A DNA stretch of 64,000 bases from Vibrio sp. STUT-A11 (GCF_026000435.1 NZ_AP026764.1:1240001-1304000); one strand, 5' to 3'; shown: positions 18,235-26,651, counted from the stretch's first letter. Translations and numbers: made by a program. Notes: a model not told the origin generated them from the letters alone.

Positions 18235-19614
18235 TTACACCACGCCCATTGAAGCGAAAATCAACACGACACCAGTCGCAACCATAGGAATCGCCAGAGT
18301 ACAGACAAAAATATCTTTGTATGAATCACGGTGAGTCATGCCACAAATCCCGAGCAGTGTAATCACCGCGCCATTATGAGGGAGTGAATCTAATCCGCCG
18401 CAAGCTATCGCTGCAATACGGTGTAAAGACTCCAGACTAATCCCTAACTCCAGAGCTTTTTGAATATAAACCTGGCCAAGTGCATCCAACGCTATACTCA
18501 GGCCTCCGGAGGCTGAACCTGTGATACCTGCAAGTAAACTGGTCGACATCGCAAAGGATAAAAGCGGGGTTCCTGGTATCGAAAGTATCCCTTCTTTGAC
18601 TAATTCAAAGGAGGAGAGCGATTTGATCACGTTACCAAACCCAACGGCGGCGGCGGTATTCATGATCGGCATGATAGAACTTTCACCGCCTTCGTTAAGA
18701 GAAAAGCGTATGTCCTTCATGTATTTCTTAAACAATAAGAGTGCGACAATAATGGCAGTGGTTAGCGCGATGATAAGACTCCACATGCCATTGACTTTTT
18801 GCAGCGTAGTATCGTAGTTGGCAAGGTAGCTGGTATCGACACTTGGGAAATAGAAAGTCACTATCAGAAAGTTTAAAACCAGCACGATAACAATCGGGAT
18901 AAAGGCAATGGTCGCAGAAGGAATGTCGTTATTCTCTTCGCTTTCATTACTTTCCGACTCATCGTGAATGCCATAACCTTCTCCATTTGTTCGGGCGATA
19001 GCTTCTCGGCGTTTCAGCCATAACATGCCCAAGCCAAACATAGCAGCGGCGCCAACTAACCCAAGACTTGGTGCAGCGTATGCCGTGGTACCGAAAAAAG
19101 GCATCGCGATGGTATTTTGGATTTGTGGTGACCCTGGTAAAGCGGTCATGGTAAATGTGAAGGAACCTAGCGCAATCGTTCCAGGAATCAGGCGCTTAGG
19201 CACATTGCTGTCTTTAAATATTTGCGCGGCAATAGGGTAAACTGCAAATACCACCACAAACATCGATACACCGCCGTAGGTCAACACCGATACGGCGAGC
19301 ACCACGGCTAAGATCGCATTATTGCTCCCAACCTTATTCACAATGACTTTAGCGATTGACTTTGCAGCGCCAGAGTCATCCATCACTTTGCCAAAAATCG
19401 CACCAAGCAAAAAGGCTGGAAAATAGAGTTTTACATAGTTTGCGGCGCTTAACATGAAGACTTCTGTATAACTGGCCATCATGTACGTTCCGGCAGAAAA
19501 CAGAGCAGCAACTAATGCCAAAATAGGTGCTAACCAAATGACTGACATGCCTCGGTACGCGAGGTACATCAACAAAACTAACGACAGCAATATGCCCAAT
19601 ATTCCAACGTCCAC
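18235..19614 (-). CDS. GntP-family permease
   Basis: Inner-membrane transporter of about 459 residues and roughly 12-14 hydrophobic segments, resembling gluconate/hydroxybutyrate permeases of the GntP family (TYGGVSMFVVVFAVYPIA, TMTALPGSPQIQN, GITGSASGGLSIAL, GGLDSLPHNGAV). GTG at 19614 is preferred: TTGGAG lies before it and the protein then begins directly with a membrane helix, whereas the start at 19671 would add a 19-residue extension without a ribosome site. It is divergent from an iron alcohol dehydrogenase and both promoters carry inositol-type operators. Such permeases move small hydroxy-acids, so it may import or export a hydroxycarboxylate linked to inositol metabolism; the substrate is unproven. 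Confidence 0.85.
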   Translation of the reverse strand: MDVGILGILLSLVLLMYLAYRGMSVIWLAPILALVAALFSAGTYMMASYTEVFMLSAANYVKLYFPAFLLGAIFGKVMDDSGAAKSIAKVIVNKVGSNNAILAVVLAVSVLTYGGVSMFVVVFAVYPIAAQIFKDSNVPKRLIPGTIALGSFTFTMTALPGSPQIQNTIAMPFFGTTAYAAPSLGLVGAAAMFGLGMLWLKRREAIARTNGEGYGIHDESESNESEENNDIPSATIAFIPIVIVLVLNFLIVTFYFPSVDTSYLANYDTTLQKVNGMWSLIIALTTAIIVALLLFKKYMKDIRFSLNEGGESSIMPIMNTAAAVGFGNVIKSLSSFELVKEGILSIPGTPLLSFAMSTSLLAGITGSASGGLSIALDALGQVYIQKALELGISLESLHRIAAIACGGLDSLPHNGAVITLLGICGMTHRDSYKDIFVCTLAIPMVATGVVLIFASMGVV

Positions 19615-19664
19615 GGTAATCTCCAATATGTAATAAAATGTTATTTCCAAAATGTGGATAAATT

Positions 19665-19678
19665 GAAACATTCATTTT
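19665..19678. promoter_or_regulatory. GRAA-N6-TTTY operator, GntP permease side
   Basis: GAAACATTCATTTT, about 50 bp before the chosen GTG start of the permease. Confidence 0.5.
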
Positions 19679-19792
19679 ATTTTAAATAAAGTGAAAGATT
19701 GAGTTCATGTAGGTAAATCATCCGATATATTGATCAAAGACAGTAAAACACCAGATAAGGTGTATTTGGACTGTTCATTCTTCACATAAAAT

Positions 19793-19806
19793 GAAAAATA
19801 TATTTC
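19793..19806. promoter_or_regulatory. GRAA-N6-TTTY operator, iron-ADH side
   Basis: GAAAAATATATTTC, 89 bp before the alcohol dehydrogenase start in the shared divergent region. Confidence 0.5.
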
Positions 19807-19894
19807 AATAAGTTTGTTTCGAATGGTACGTTTAAGAGCAAGTATTTCATCTACTCTTAGAATTCACGACCAATGTAATGATTAAGGAAATAGA

Positions 19895-21064
19895 ATGAGC
19901 GTAAGAATCGTATTACCAAGGATTATGCATGTAGGCAAAGGTGCATCACTTCAGGCTGCGGATGTAATGGCAAGCGTAGGTGCATCTCGACCATTAATTG
20001 TCACCGATAAGATGATGGTTCAACTAGGTTATGTAGCAAAAGTTCAAGAGGCGCTAAATGCCCAGGGCATCGAGGCTTCCGTATTTTCTGATACGATTCC
20101 AGAGCCGACAGTGAGCTCAATCGAGGCAGGTGTCAAAATGGTGCGTGAAGGTGGGTTTGACTCCATTATTGCTATCGGTGGAGGAAGCCCTATCGACAGC
20201 GCCAAAGCCATCTCAATTGTCGGTAAATTTGGTGGACAAGTAAGAGATTACAAATTCCCTCGTGATGTTAGCGAAGCCGGACTTCCAATTATTGCCATTC
20301 CTACTACTGCAGGTACTGGCTCAGAGGTTACTCGCTTCACGGTGATTACAGACGATTTACATGACGAAAAAATGCTGTGTTCTGGCCTTGGATTTATGCC
20401 TATCGCTGCGCTGGTGGACTACGAACTAACCATGTCACTTCCTCCACGCGTCACTGCTGACTGTGGTTTGGATGCGCTGACACACGCTATTGAAGCGTAT
20501 GTTAGTCAAAAAGCGAACCAATTCTCAGATACTCAAGCTCTGATCGCGATGGAAAAAATTGGTAAGAGTATTCGTCAGGCTTATCACAATCCAAAAGATG
20601 AGGCCGCTCGCTCTGATATGATGTTTGGTGCGACGTTGGCTGGAGTGGCATTCTCTAATTCATCAGTGGCATTAGTGCATGGCATGAGCCGACCGATTGG
20701 TGCGTTTTTTCATGTTCCTCACGGCTTATCAAACGCAATGTTGCTACCTGCTATCACCGAGTTTTCCATTCCAAGCGCTGAACAACGTTACGCAGAGTGT
20801 GCTCGCGCTATTGGTGTTGCTTCTATGTCTGACACCAATGCAATTGCATGTAAGAAGTTAGTCAGTGAACTGCGTGCACTAAATACAGAGCTATCCGTTC
20901 CTACGCCGTCTCAATATGGCATTGATAAAGAGCGTTTCTTTGAGCTTCTATCAACCATGGCGCAACAAGCACTGGATTCTGGGTCACCAGGTAATAACCC
21001 TCGCGTTCCATCTTTAGAAGAAACCATCGAGCTTTACAAAACGGTTTGGAACGAAGGCGAATAG
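19895..21064 (+). CDS. Iron-containing alcohol dehydrogenase
   Basis: NAD(P)-dependent group III alcohol dehydrogenase of 389 residues. The nucleotide loop GGGSPIDSAKAI and TTAGTGSEVTRF are present, with metal-ligand segments DCGLDALTHAIEAY and HGMSRPIGAFFHVPHG. AAGGAAAT precedes the ATG. It is divergent from a GntP permease with operators on both sides. In this locus it could reduce malonate semialdehyde (the other product of the IolC/DUF2090 pathway) to 3-hydroxypropionate, or reduce methylglyoxal or lactaldehyde; the sequence does not choose between these. It is distinct from the ADH half of AdhE. Confidence 0.9.
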   Translation: MSVRIVLPRIMHVGKGASLQAADVMASVGASRPLIVTDKMMVQLGYVAKVQEALNAQGIEASVFSDTIPEPTVSSIEAGVKMVREGGFDSIIAIGGGSPIDSAKAISIVGKFGGQVRDYKFPRDVSEAGLPIIAIPTTAGTGSEVTRFTVITDDLHDEKMLCSGLGFMPIAALVDYELTMSLPPRVTADCGLDALTHAIEAYVSQKANQFSDTQALIAMEKIGKSIRQAYHNPKDEAARSDMMFGATLAGVAFSNSSVALVHGMSRPIGAFFHVPHGLSNAMLLPAITEFSIPSAEQRYAECARAIGVASMSDTNAIACKKLVSELRALNTELSVPTPSQYGIDKERFFELLSTMAQQALDSGSPGNNPRVPSLEETIELYKTVWNEGE

Positions 21065-21493
21065 AATAGTCCGAAGTCGACAATCGATTACCGACTAAGC
21101 CATACTATTTCAAATCATGTAGCGCGCTCTTCCAAATTGCTTTCCAGCAGCTGAAGAGCGTGTCTATCACCCTAAGCCTGCTTACTCTTGCCTAACTTAC
21201 ACTCACTGCTTTGCCACTCAGTATTACTTCTCTTTACTCGTTGATAGATGGTGCTTTCCTGCAATTTTGCCCACTGATAAACAAACTTTTCATTTCAAGC
21301 TCGCCCAATTACGTAATGTATTTTTCTTACAAGAAGGCATTCCGGCTTAATTTTTGGCTGTGCGCTTACACGGCCTGGCATTCTTTAGCTGAAAAAGTGC
21401 TTTGTTTTCGTTGTCCTGAACGCCATGAAACATAGCTTCGGCAGGCTTTAAATTGAATTGTGCAATAAATTCAATTGATTATGCTCTGGCATG
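21065..21493. other. Gap before the tandem small genes
   Basis: Non-coding by eye. It holds a possible hairpin after the dehydrogenase (CGCTCTTC at 21125-21132 with GAAGAGCG at 21153-21160, no T-run) and a perfect 9-bp inverted repeat AATTGAATT/AATTCAATT at 21451-21476 just before the operator of the small genes. Confidence 0.5.
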
Positions 21494-21507
21494 GAAATGT
21501 TTATTTT
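21494..21507. promoter_or_regulatory. GRAA-N6-TTTY operator before the tandem small genes
   Basis: GAAATGTTTATTTT, about 100 bp before the first small gene and inside the wider GGAAATGTTTATTTTATTTT stretch. Confidence 0.5.
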
Positions 21508-21608
21508 ATTTTCCTGTAAATTTAAAATATCTATTGCATTTTGTGTGAGCTGGATCTATATTTACTCCCGTTGATGTAGGAAACTTACAAACATTTGGAG
21601 AATAAATT

Positions 21609-21773
21609 ATGTACGCAGCTATCGCATATAACACTTACCACATGGTTAAAGACGCTCGCGAGAATCAAGTCGCTTCAGAAGTCGAAGCCGTGAAGAAAGA
21701 GAAAAAGCGTTTTTCATTTAAAGCACTTTTCAGCAAAGCAGTACTAGAACCACAAACAACTCAAACTGTATAA
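21609..21773 (+). CDS. Tandem small protein, copy A (54 aa, unknown family)
   Basis: First of three adjacent paralogues. It begins MYAAIAYNTYHMVKDARENQ, continues with an acidic then very basic middle (EVEAVKKEKKRFSFKALF) and ends EPQTTQTV. No signal peptide or clear membrane helix; the N-terminal 20 residues could form an amphipathic helix. GGAG precedes the ATG. The conservation of protein sequence with synonymous changes relative to copy B argues that it is expressed. I do not recognise the family. An inositol-type operator lies upstream, so it may be part of that regulon. Confidence 0.75.
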   Translation: MYAAIAYNTYHMVKDARENQVASEVEAVKKEKKRFSFKALFSKAVLEPQTTQTV

Positions 21774-21784
21774 GGAATAACGAT

Positions 21785-21949
21785 ATGTACGGAGCAATCG
21801 CATACAACACTTACTACATGGTTAAAGACGCGCGCGAAAATCAAGCTGTCTCAGAAGTCGAAGCGGTAAAGACAGAGAAAAAGCGTTTTTCATTTATAGC
21901 TTTTTTTAAAAAAGCAGTACCAGAACCACAAGCAACCCAAATTTTATGA
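21785..21949 (+). CDS. Tandem small protein, copy B (54 aa, unknown family)
   Basis: Second paralogue, same length as copy A and offset by 176 bp: MYGAIAYNTYYMVKDARENQ, then EVEAVKTEKKRFSFIAFF and EPQATQIL. Differences from copy A are mostly conservative. It starts 11 bp after copy A's stop with AGGA as ribosome site, so the genes are translated from one transcript. Confidence 0.75.
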   Translation: MYGAIAYNTYYMVKDARENQAVSEVEAVKTEKKRFSFIAFFKKAVPEPQATQIL

Positions 21950-21959
21950 GGATAATGAA

Positions 21960-22178
21960 ATGTACGGAGCAGTCGCTTACAACGCGTACTACATGGTAAA
22001 AGACGCGGAAGAAAACCCAGAAACAAATAGCATTAAGGCGAAAGCAAACCAAAAGCCTTTAAAGCTTATCATTAACGAGTTTGTACAAAACAACATGCCG
22101 ATGTTGACTAAGAGTAACGGTAGTGAGTTTTATTTTCTGCTACTTCTGGTGACATCATTTACAGTGCTACATGGATAA
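21960..22178 (+). CDS. Tandem small protein, copy C (72 aa, diverged C-terminus)
   Basis: Third paralogue, 10 bp after copy B. The first 20 residues match the family (MYGAVAYNAYYMVKDAEENP) but the rest does not: a Lys/Asn-rich middle is followed by a hydrophobic end (EFYFLLLLVTSFTVLHG) that could sit in a membrane. Either a specialised member or a chimera of the conserved N-terminus with unrelated sequence. GAGGAT precedes the ATG. Confidence 0.65.
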   Translation: MYGAVAYNAYYMVKDAEENPETNSIKAKANQKPLKLIINEFVQNNMPMLTKSNGSEFYFLLLLVTSFTVLHG

Positions 22179-22855
22179 AAGACAATAAAAACAGCCAATT
22201 AAGTTTTTTTTAATCTAGAGGTACATGAAAAGCTTACCTCGCATGTTGTCAGTAGTTTAATAGATAAATAGGCAGTAATACTTTGCGGGAATAGTGGAAA
22301 GTTGAGTAGTCTACCCGACTAGGGTGTTAAGGCGAGTCTCAAAGCTGGTGGCACTATGACCAAAGGGCAGCACAACAGTCAGGTGAACTAAAACGCCAAT
22401 GTTAGTGTTGATGATAAACTTAAATCACCACCAGATAGAAGCAGCAGGGCAGAATAGTGGCACAGCCCACTATGAAAAACTGGATGTACTTCGAGAAGAC
22501 AGATAACGTCTCTCACCCAAAAACATGACTCGCCAGAGTCTGTTCATTTCCAATTTAATCAAGGACGTTCCTGCTGTCAGTCATTGTAGCGAACACCAAC
22601 CACTCACATTGAATTAAACGTTCTGACTTCAGTGTACAGATTCGACGAGTACAGCGTTTCAGTCGTTTGCGAACCCGCACCTAAAAAGTGTCCTTATTTA
22701 AAAATACTTTCGTGACCCTTAAATATTACCCTTCACACCCTTAGAGAAGCCAACCTAGTTGTAAAGAACTTACTCTGTCTCTAGCTGACGTATGTTTCTT
22801 TTTGTGATCTGGCGTTTCAAAAGTGTAAATTAAATTTTTCATATATATTGAAAAT
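22179..22855. other. Unexplained 680-bp stretch between small genes and iolA
   Basis: No reading frame of note on either strand. Base composition is less AT-rich than typical spacers of this window, with a perfect small hairpin ATAGTGG/CCACTAT at 22454-22473 and other short GC-rich complementary runs near 22300-22400. It could hold a structured RNA or the decayed remains of a mobile element; I cannot identify either. Confidence 0.35.
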
Positions 22856-22869
22856 GAAAAATTAATTTC
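22856..22869. promoter_or_regulatory. GRAA-N6-TTTY operator, iolA
   Basis: GAAAAATTAATTTC, 149 bp before the iolA start. Confidence 0.55.
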
Positions 22870-23017
22870 ATAGAATGGTTTCGTTCGATAATGAAAAGCA
22901 AACCTGACATCAATAAACGAAGCTCAATTTGACGTTAGAAACCGCTTTTTAAAACAGAAATAGCCATAAGTACAACGCGAAACAAGTCGCTCAGTCAGTC
23001 TAAAATAGGAGTTGGTC

Positions 23018-24532
23018 ATGGAGACTATTCATAACTATATCGGTGGAAGCATTCAGGAAAGCCAAAGCGGCAAATTTGCTCCAGTTTTTAACCCAGCTAC
23101 TGGTGAACAAATTCGCCAAGTCGTTCTTAGCTCAAAAAGTGAAACGGAACTGGCAATTGAATCTGCTGCTAAGGCATTTCCTACATGGTCGAAAATGTCG
23201 CCATTAAAGCGTGCTCGAATCCTATTTAAGTTCAAAGAGTTAATGGAAGCTAATATGGATAAGCTTGCCAAAACGATTTCTACTGAGCACGGAAAGGTAT
23301 ACTCAGATGCAATGGGCGAGCTAACTCGAGGCCTGGAAGTGGTTGAGTTTGCTTGCGGCATTCCTCATCTTCAAAAGGGTGAGCATTCAGCTAACGTGGG
23401 TACTGGTGTTGATAGCCATTCACTGATGCAACCACTAGGCGTTTGTGCGGGCATTACTCCGTTTAACTTTCCTGCGATGGTTTCAATGTGGATGTTCCCT
23501 ATTGCACTTGCGACTGGTAACACATTCGTTCTAAAACCGTCAGAAAAGGATCCAACAACTTCTTTGATTCTGGCTGAGCTACTTTCTGAAGCGGGTCTTC
23601 CTGACGGCGTGTTTAATGTAGTGAATGGCGATAAAGAGTCGGTAGATGTACTACTAACGGATCCACGTGTTCAAGCGGTTAGCTTTGTTGGCTCAACACC
23701 AATTGCTGAGTACATTTACTCAACGGCATCAGCACATGGTAAACGTTGTCAGGCTTTAGGCGGCGCTAAAAACCACTGTATCTTAATGCCAGATGCAGAT
23801 TTGGATATGGCAACGAACGCGATTATCGGTGCAGCATTTGGTGCGGCTGGCGAGCGTTGTATGGCTCTTTCAGTGGCTGTAGTCGTTGGTGACGAAACAG
23901 CGGATCACCTTATCGATAAACTGCGTACCGGCGTTGATAAAATGACCATTGGCCCAGGTATTGTTGAGGGCAAAGAAAACGATATGGGCCCGGTAATTTC
24001 TCAGGTTCATAAAGAGAAAATCATCGGTTACATCGACTCTGGCGTAGAGCAGGGTGCTGATCTGCTTATTGATGGTCGTTCACTAAGTGTTGAAGGTTTT
24101 GAAAATGGATACTTTGTAGGACCAACGCTATTCGATAACGTATCACCTGACATGACTATCTATAAAGAAGAGATTTTTGGCCCAGTACTTGCGATTGTTC
24201 GTGTTCCGGACTTTAAAACGGCTATCCAATTGGTTAACCGTCATGAATATGGTAATGGTACGGCAATCTTCACTCGTGATGGCGAAACGGCACGTCAGTT
24301 TAGTGAAAATGTCCAGGCTGGTATGGTAGGTATCAACATCCCAATCCCAGTACCAATGGCATTCCACAGCTTTGGTGGTTGGAAACGCTCTGTTTTCGGC
24401 CCATTAAATGTGCACGGTAATGACGGTGTTCGCTTCTACACAAGAATGAAAACCGTATCTAGCCGCTGGCCAGCAAGTGATGTTCGCCTAGAGCAACACT
24501 CAAGCTCATTTAATATGCCAACATTAGGCTAA
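23018..24532 (+). CDS. iolA: CoA-acylating methylmalonate/malonate semialdehyde dehydrogenase
   Basis: Last enzyme of the inositol pathway (also called MmsA): oxidises malonate semialdehyde to acetyl-CoA and CO2 with NAD and CoA. The 504 residues show MmsA features: PLGVCAGITPFNFPAMV, FVLKPSEKDPTTS, FVGSTPIAEYIY, the catalytic Cys in GAAGERCMALSV, YKEEIFGPVL and NGTAIFTRDG. It lacks the usual catalytic-Glu motif of hydrolytic ALDHs, as expected for the CoA-dependent group. ATG at 23018 follows AGGAG by six bases; a TTG two codons upstream overlaps this site. It is followed by a strong terminator. Confidence 0.95.
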   Translation: METIHNYIGGSIQESQSGKFAPVFNPATGEQIRQVVLSSKSETELAIESAAKAFPTWSKMSPLKRARILFKFKELMEANMDKLAKTISTEHGKVYSDAMGELTRGLEVVEFACGIPHLQKGEHSANVGTGVDSHSLMQPLGVCAGITPFNFPAMVSMWMFPIALATGNTFVLKPSEKDPTTSLILAELLSEAGLPDGVFNVVNGDKESVDVLLTDPRVQAVSFVGSTPIAEYIYSTASAHGKRCQALGGAKNHCILMPDADLDMATNAIIGAAFGAAGERCMALSVAVVVGDETADHLIDKLRTGVDKMTIGPGIVEGKENDMGPVISQVHKEKIIGYIDSGVEQGADLLIDGRSLSVEGFENGYFVGPTLFDNVSPDMTIYKEEIFGPVLAIVRVPDFKTAIQLVNRHEYGNGTAIFTRDGETARQFSENVQAGMVGINIPIPVPMAFHSFGGWKRSVFGPLNVHGNDGVRFYTRMKTVSSRWPASDVRLEQHSSSFNMPTLG

Positions 24533-24617
24533 TTAAACTTTTTAACCGTTTGGGTAGGGCACGGTAGGGGCCCAACTAGGAAAGCGCGTGGCAGAGCGCG
24601 CTACCTTTTATCTTTTT

Positions 24618-24641
24618 GCTGGCGAATAGCCAGCTTTTTTT
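24618..24641 (+). terminator. Terminator of iolA
   Basis: Stem GCTGGC/GCCAGC with GAATA loop followed by seven T, 86 bp after the iolA stop. Confidence 0.9.
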
Positions 24642-24878
24642 ATTAAAAAATTCCCTCAAATATCAGCGGATAGTTTTATGCACTGTCTTTTAATAGATAA
24701 GAATTACTGTTTTACAGTGTTTATTTTTACTAGCCAGACGAGTTTGACCCGATATAGATTTGGGATGGTGAGAAATTTAGTTGCTTTGCATCGGTCTATA
24801 CCCTAACACGTTCTGCTAACTTTAATGCTTCTGTTTTTGAATTCTGCTTTATGAACGGTAGGCTTTTTCTTGTTACTC
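24642..24878. other. Spacer between iolA terminator and LysR remnant
   Basis: No feature seen. It probably includes degraded sequence of the LysR-type gene whose end follows. Confidence 0.35.
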
Positions 24879-25025
24879 ATGTTTACCTCACTAGGTGATT
24901 ACAATTCACTTAGCTTGGTGTCCGAAGTTATTGGAGCAGATCACTATGTCGTTGTTCCTGATCAAGAGCCTGCGCCGGAAGTCTCGCTGTTTATGGATTG
25001 GCTGGAAGAGTATTTTCCGAGTTAA
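24879..25025 (+). pseudogene. C-terminal remnant of a LysR-type regulator gene
   Basis: In-frame stretch of 48 codons ending at TAA that reads ADHYVVVPDQEPAPEVSLFM then DWLEEYFPS. This matches the usual C-terminus of GcvA-like LysR regulators (a Y-V-V-P strand, then a helix ending F..WL.E). The DNA-binding domain and most of the effector domain are absent upstream, so it is a fragment of a lost gene. Confidence 0.5.
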
Positions 25026-25141
25026 AGACGATTTCGTTCAACGATTCACTGGATTCATTTAAAGCGAAAAAAACTAAATACAGGACGTAATGAAACAAAT
25101 AGAGTGAATTGAAAAAATTAGGAATTGATTCTAGCAAAGCT

Positions 25142-25217
<76 letters not shown>

Positions 25218-25505
25218 CATCGAAAGGACACGTCTAATATGCCACATTAATTTGAAAAGAAAAGTCTTTTCTCTTCAATTGTTTGTTGGTTGCGCAAAAA
25301 TCACTCAGGATGGTGCGAAGGTGCTCATTCAGTGTGCTAGTAGAGAAATTTATTAATAAGATTAGTACTAAAATGGTTACGGATTCGAACATTCTCTGAG
25401 TCAGTCATTTTGTAGTCGGTCAATGATTCATTTTTGTTTTCAGCCGTATAAGTGACAACTAAGAGGACAGCGCTGATACTGTTAAGAATGCAGAGGAGAA
25501 TAACC

Positions 25506-26024
25506 ATGTGGAAAGGGATCATGATAGGTGCATTGGTGATGTGTATGACCGCGTGTACTACAGTAACAACGGATGTCGACAAGCAAGCAAACTTTTCATC
25601 GTATAAAACATTCGATTTCGGAGAGCAGGGGGGTGTGCCCGCCAGCATTGATGCCAGGCGCATAGAACAGAGTATTGCCTCACAGCTCAAAGCAAATGGC
25701 TTTTCAAAAGTCCCGAGTGATGGTGATCTTTATGTTCATCATGATATTGTTGAAAGTACAGAATTTGTCTCGTCAGGATCGACCGTTAGTTTTGGGTACG
25801 GGTGGAACAGTTTTGGCGTTGTTACTTCCAGTCCAGAACGTTATAGAGAGCGGAAATACGGTAATTTGGTTGTTGAACTAGTGGATATGAATGCAAACCA
25901 AGTTGTTTGGAAAGGGATATCCAGCCGCAAATTAACTGCAACAATGGACAGCGAAAGGAGGGAACGCTTAGTGGCAGAAGAAATCGCGAAAATGTTTGAA
26001 AACTTCCCTTACGGCGCCAAATAG
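25506..26024 (+). CDS. DUF4136-family lipoprotein
   Basis: Probable outer-membrane or periplasmic lipoprotein of 172 residues. The signal peptide MWKGIMIGALVMCMTAC ends in a lipobox with Cys17 as acylation site. The mature part has the DUF4136 pattern: a short N-terminal YKTFDF segment, IEQSIASQLKANGF, DLYVHHDIVE, a Gly/Ser-rich middle and a C-terminal WKGISSRKL...RRERLVAEEIAKMFENFP. ATG at 25506 follows AGGAG; an upstream start at 25452 would bury the signal peptide. Function of the family is unknown. Confidence 0.88.
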   Translation: MWKGIMIGALVMCMTACTTVTTDVDKQANFSSYKTFDFGEQGGVPASIDARRIEQSIASQLKANGFSKVPSDGDLYVHHDIVESTEFVSSGSTVSFGYGWNSFGVVTSSPERYRERKYGNLVVELVDMNANQVVWKGISSRKLTATMDSERRERLVAEEIAKMFENFPYGAK

Positions 26025-26045
26025 TAATGCCTGTATTCGTTTTGA

Positions 26046-26071
26046 AAAAGGCGCAATGTATGCGCCTTTTT
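26046..26071. terminator. Bidirectional terminator
   Basis: Ten-bp stem AAAAGGCGCA/TGCGCCTTTT with ATGTA loop between the convergent DUF4136 gene and the small gene at 26098. Confidence 0.9.
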
Positions 26072-26097
26072 AGTTTGTCTCAGGATGTTAACTGTAA

Positions 26098-26421
26098 TTA
26101 GTATCCGATGCTATAGAGGTGCTCACCAACTTCCTGACACTGCGTTTGATATACTTTTAGAACATCCTTAGTATTTCTATTCGCAGCTTTAAAGTCCGAT
26201 TCAGCAGAAGAAAGCTTACTAAAGCTATAGTTTCGAGCAGACATTAAATAGTTTCGAAAAGAGGTTCTATGCTCTGGTACGGCACTCTGAACGTTCGAAA
26301 CATTTGCACATTCCAAGAGGGCTTCGTTGCTCATTTTTTCAAGATTTACGTCTGCACTGACGACGTTTGAGAATGCGCTGAGTAATAAAGTTAAGATGGC
26401 TGGAATAGCGAATCTGGTCAT
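26098..26421 (-). CDS. Small secreted protein, unknown
   Basis: A 107-residue protein with a clear signal peptide (MTRFAIPAILTLLLSAFSNVVSA, cleavage before DVNLEK). The mature part has two Cys (ALLECANVS and QTQCQEVG) that could form a disulphide and is predicted mainly helical. No family recognised. Its start is about 20 bp from the next small gene upstream on the same strand. Confidence 0.6.
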   Translation of the reverse strand: MTRFAIPAILTLLLSAFSNVVSADVNLEKMSNEALLECANVSNVQSAVPEHRTSFRNYLMSARNYSFSKLSSAESDFKAANRNTKDVLKVYQTQCQEVGEHLYSIGY

Positions 26422-26441
26422 AGTTTGGGCCTCGAATGGAT

Positions 26442-26651
26442 TCAGGTAAATATATACGTATCCATGTTACTTATTGACACGTTTTCTTGATTTCTCTGTT
26501 TTGCTTTCGTCAAATATTCACGGCCACGTCGAAATACATAGAGTAAATTTGCTTCATATCTTTCAAGAAGATGATAACGCGAGCCTTGGCTTTTAAGTTT
26601 ACCGAAATTCTCTTGAGTTAACGGCTTTGTCAACCAAGCAAGAGAAAGCAT
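26442..26651 (-). CDS. Small basic protein, uncertain
   Basis: A 69-codon frame with helical, basic composition (HLLERYEANLLYVFRRGREYLTKAKQR). There is no good ribosome site, and similarity to known proteins is not recognised. It sits directly upstream of the secreted protein on the same strand, which slightly favours a real gene. Confidence 0.35.
   Translation of the reverse strand: MLSLAWLTKPLTQENFGKLKSQGSRYHLLERYEANLLYVFRRGREYLTKAKQRNQENVSISNMDTYIFT

Noticed and set aside
21211..21435. 74-codon frame before the tandem small genes
   Set aside because: Composition is random-looking, no ribosome site, and no similarity to the small family.
25337..25690. 117-codon frame antisense to the DUF4136 lipoprotein gene
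   Set aside because: Overlaps the lipoprotein start and signal peptide, which are well supported.
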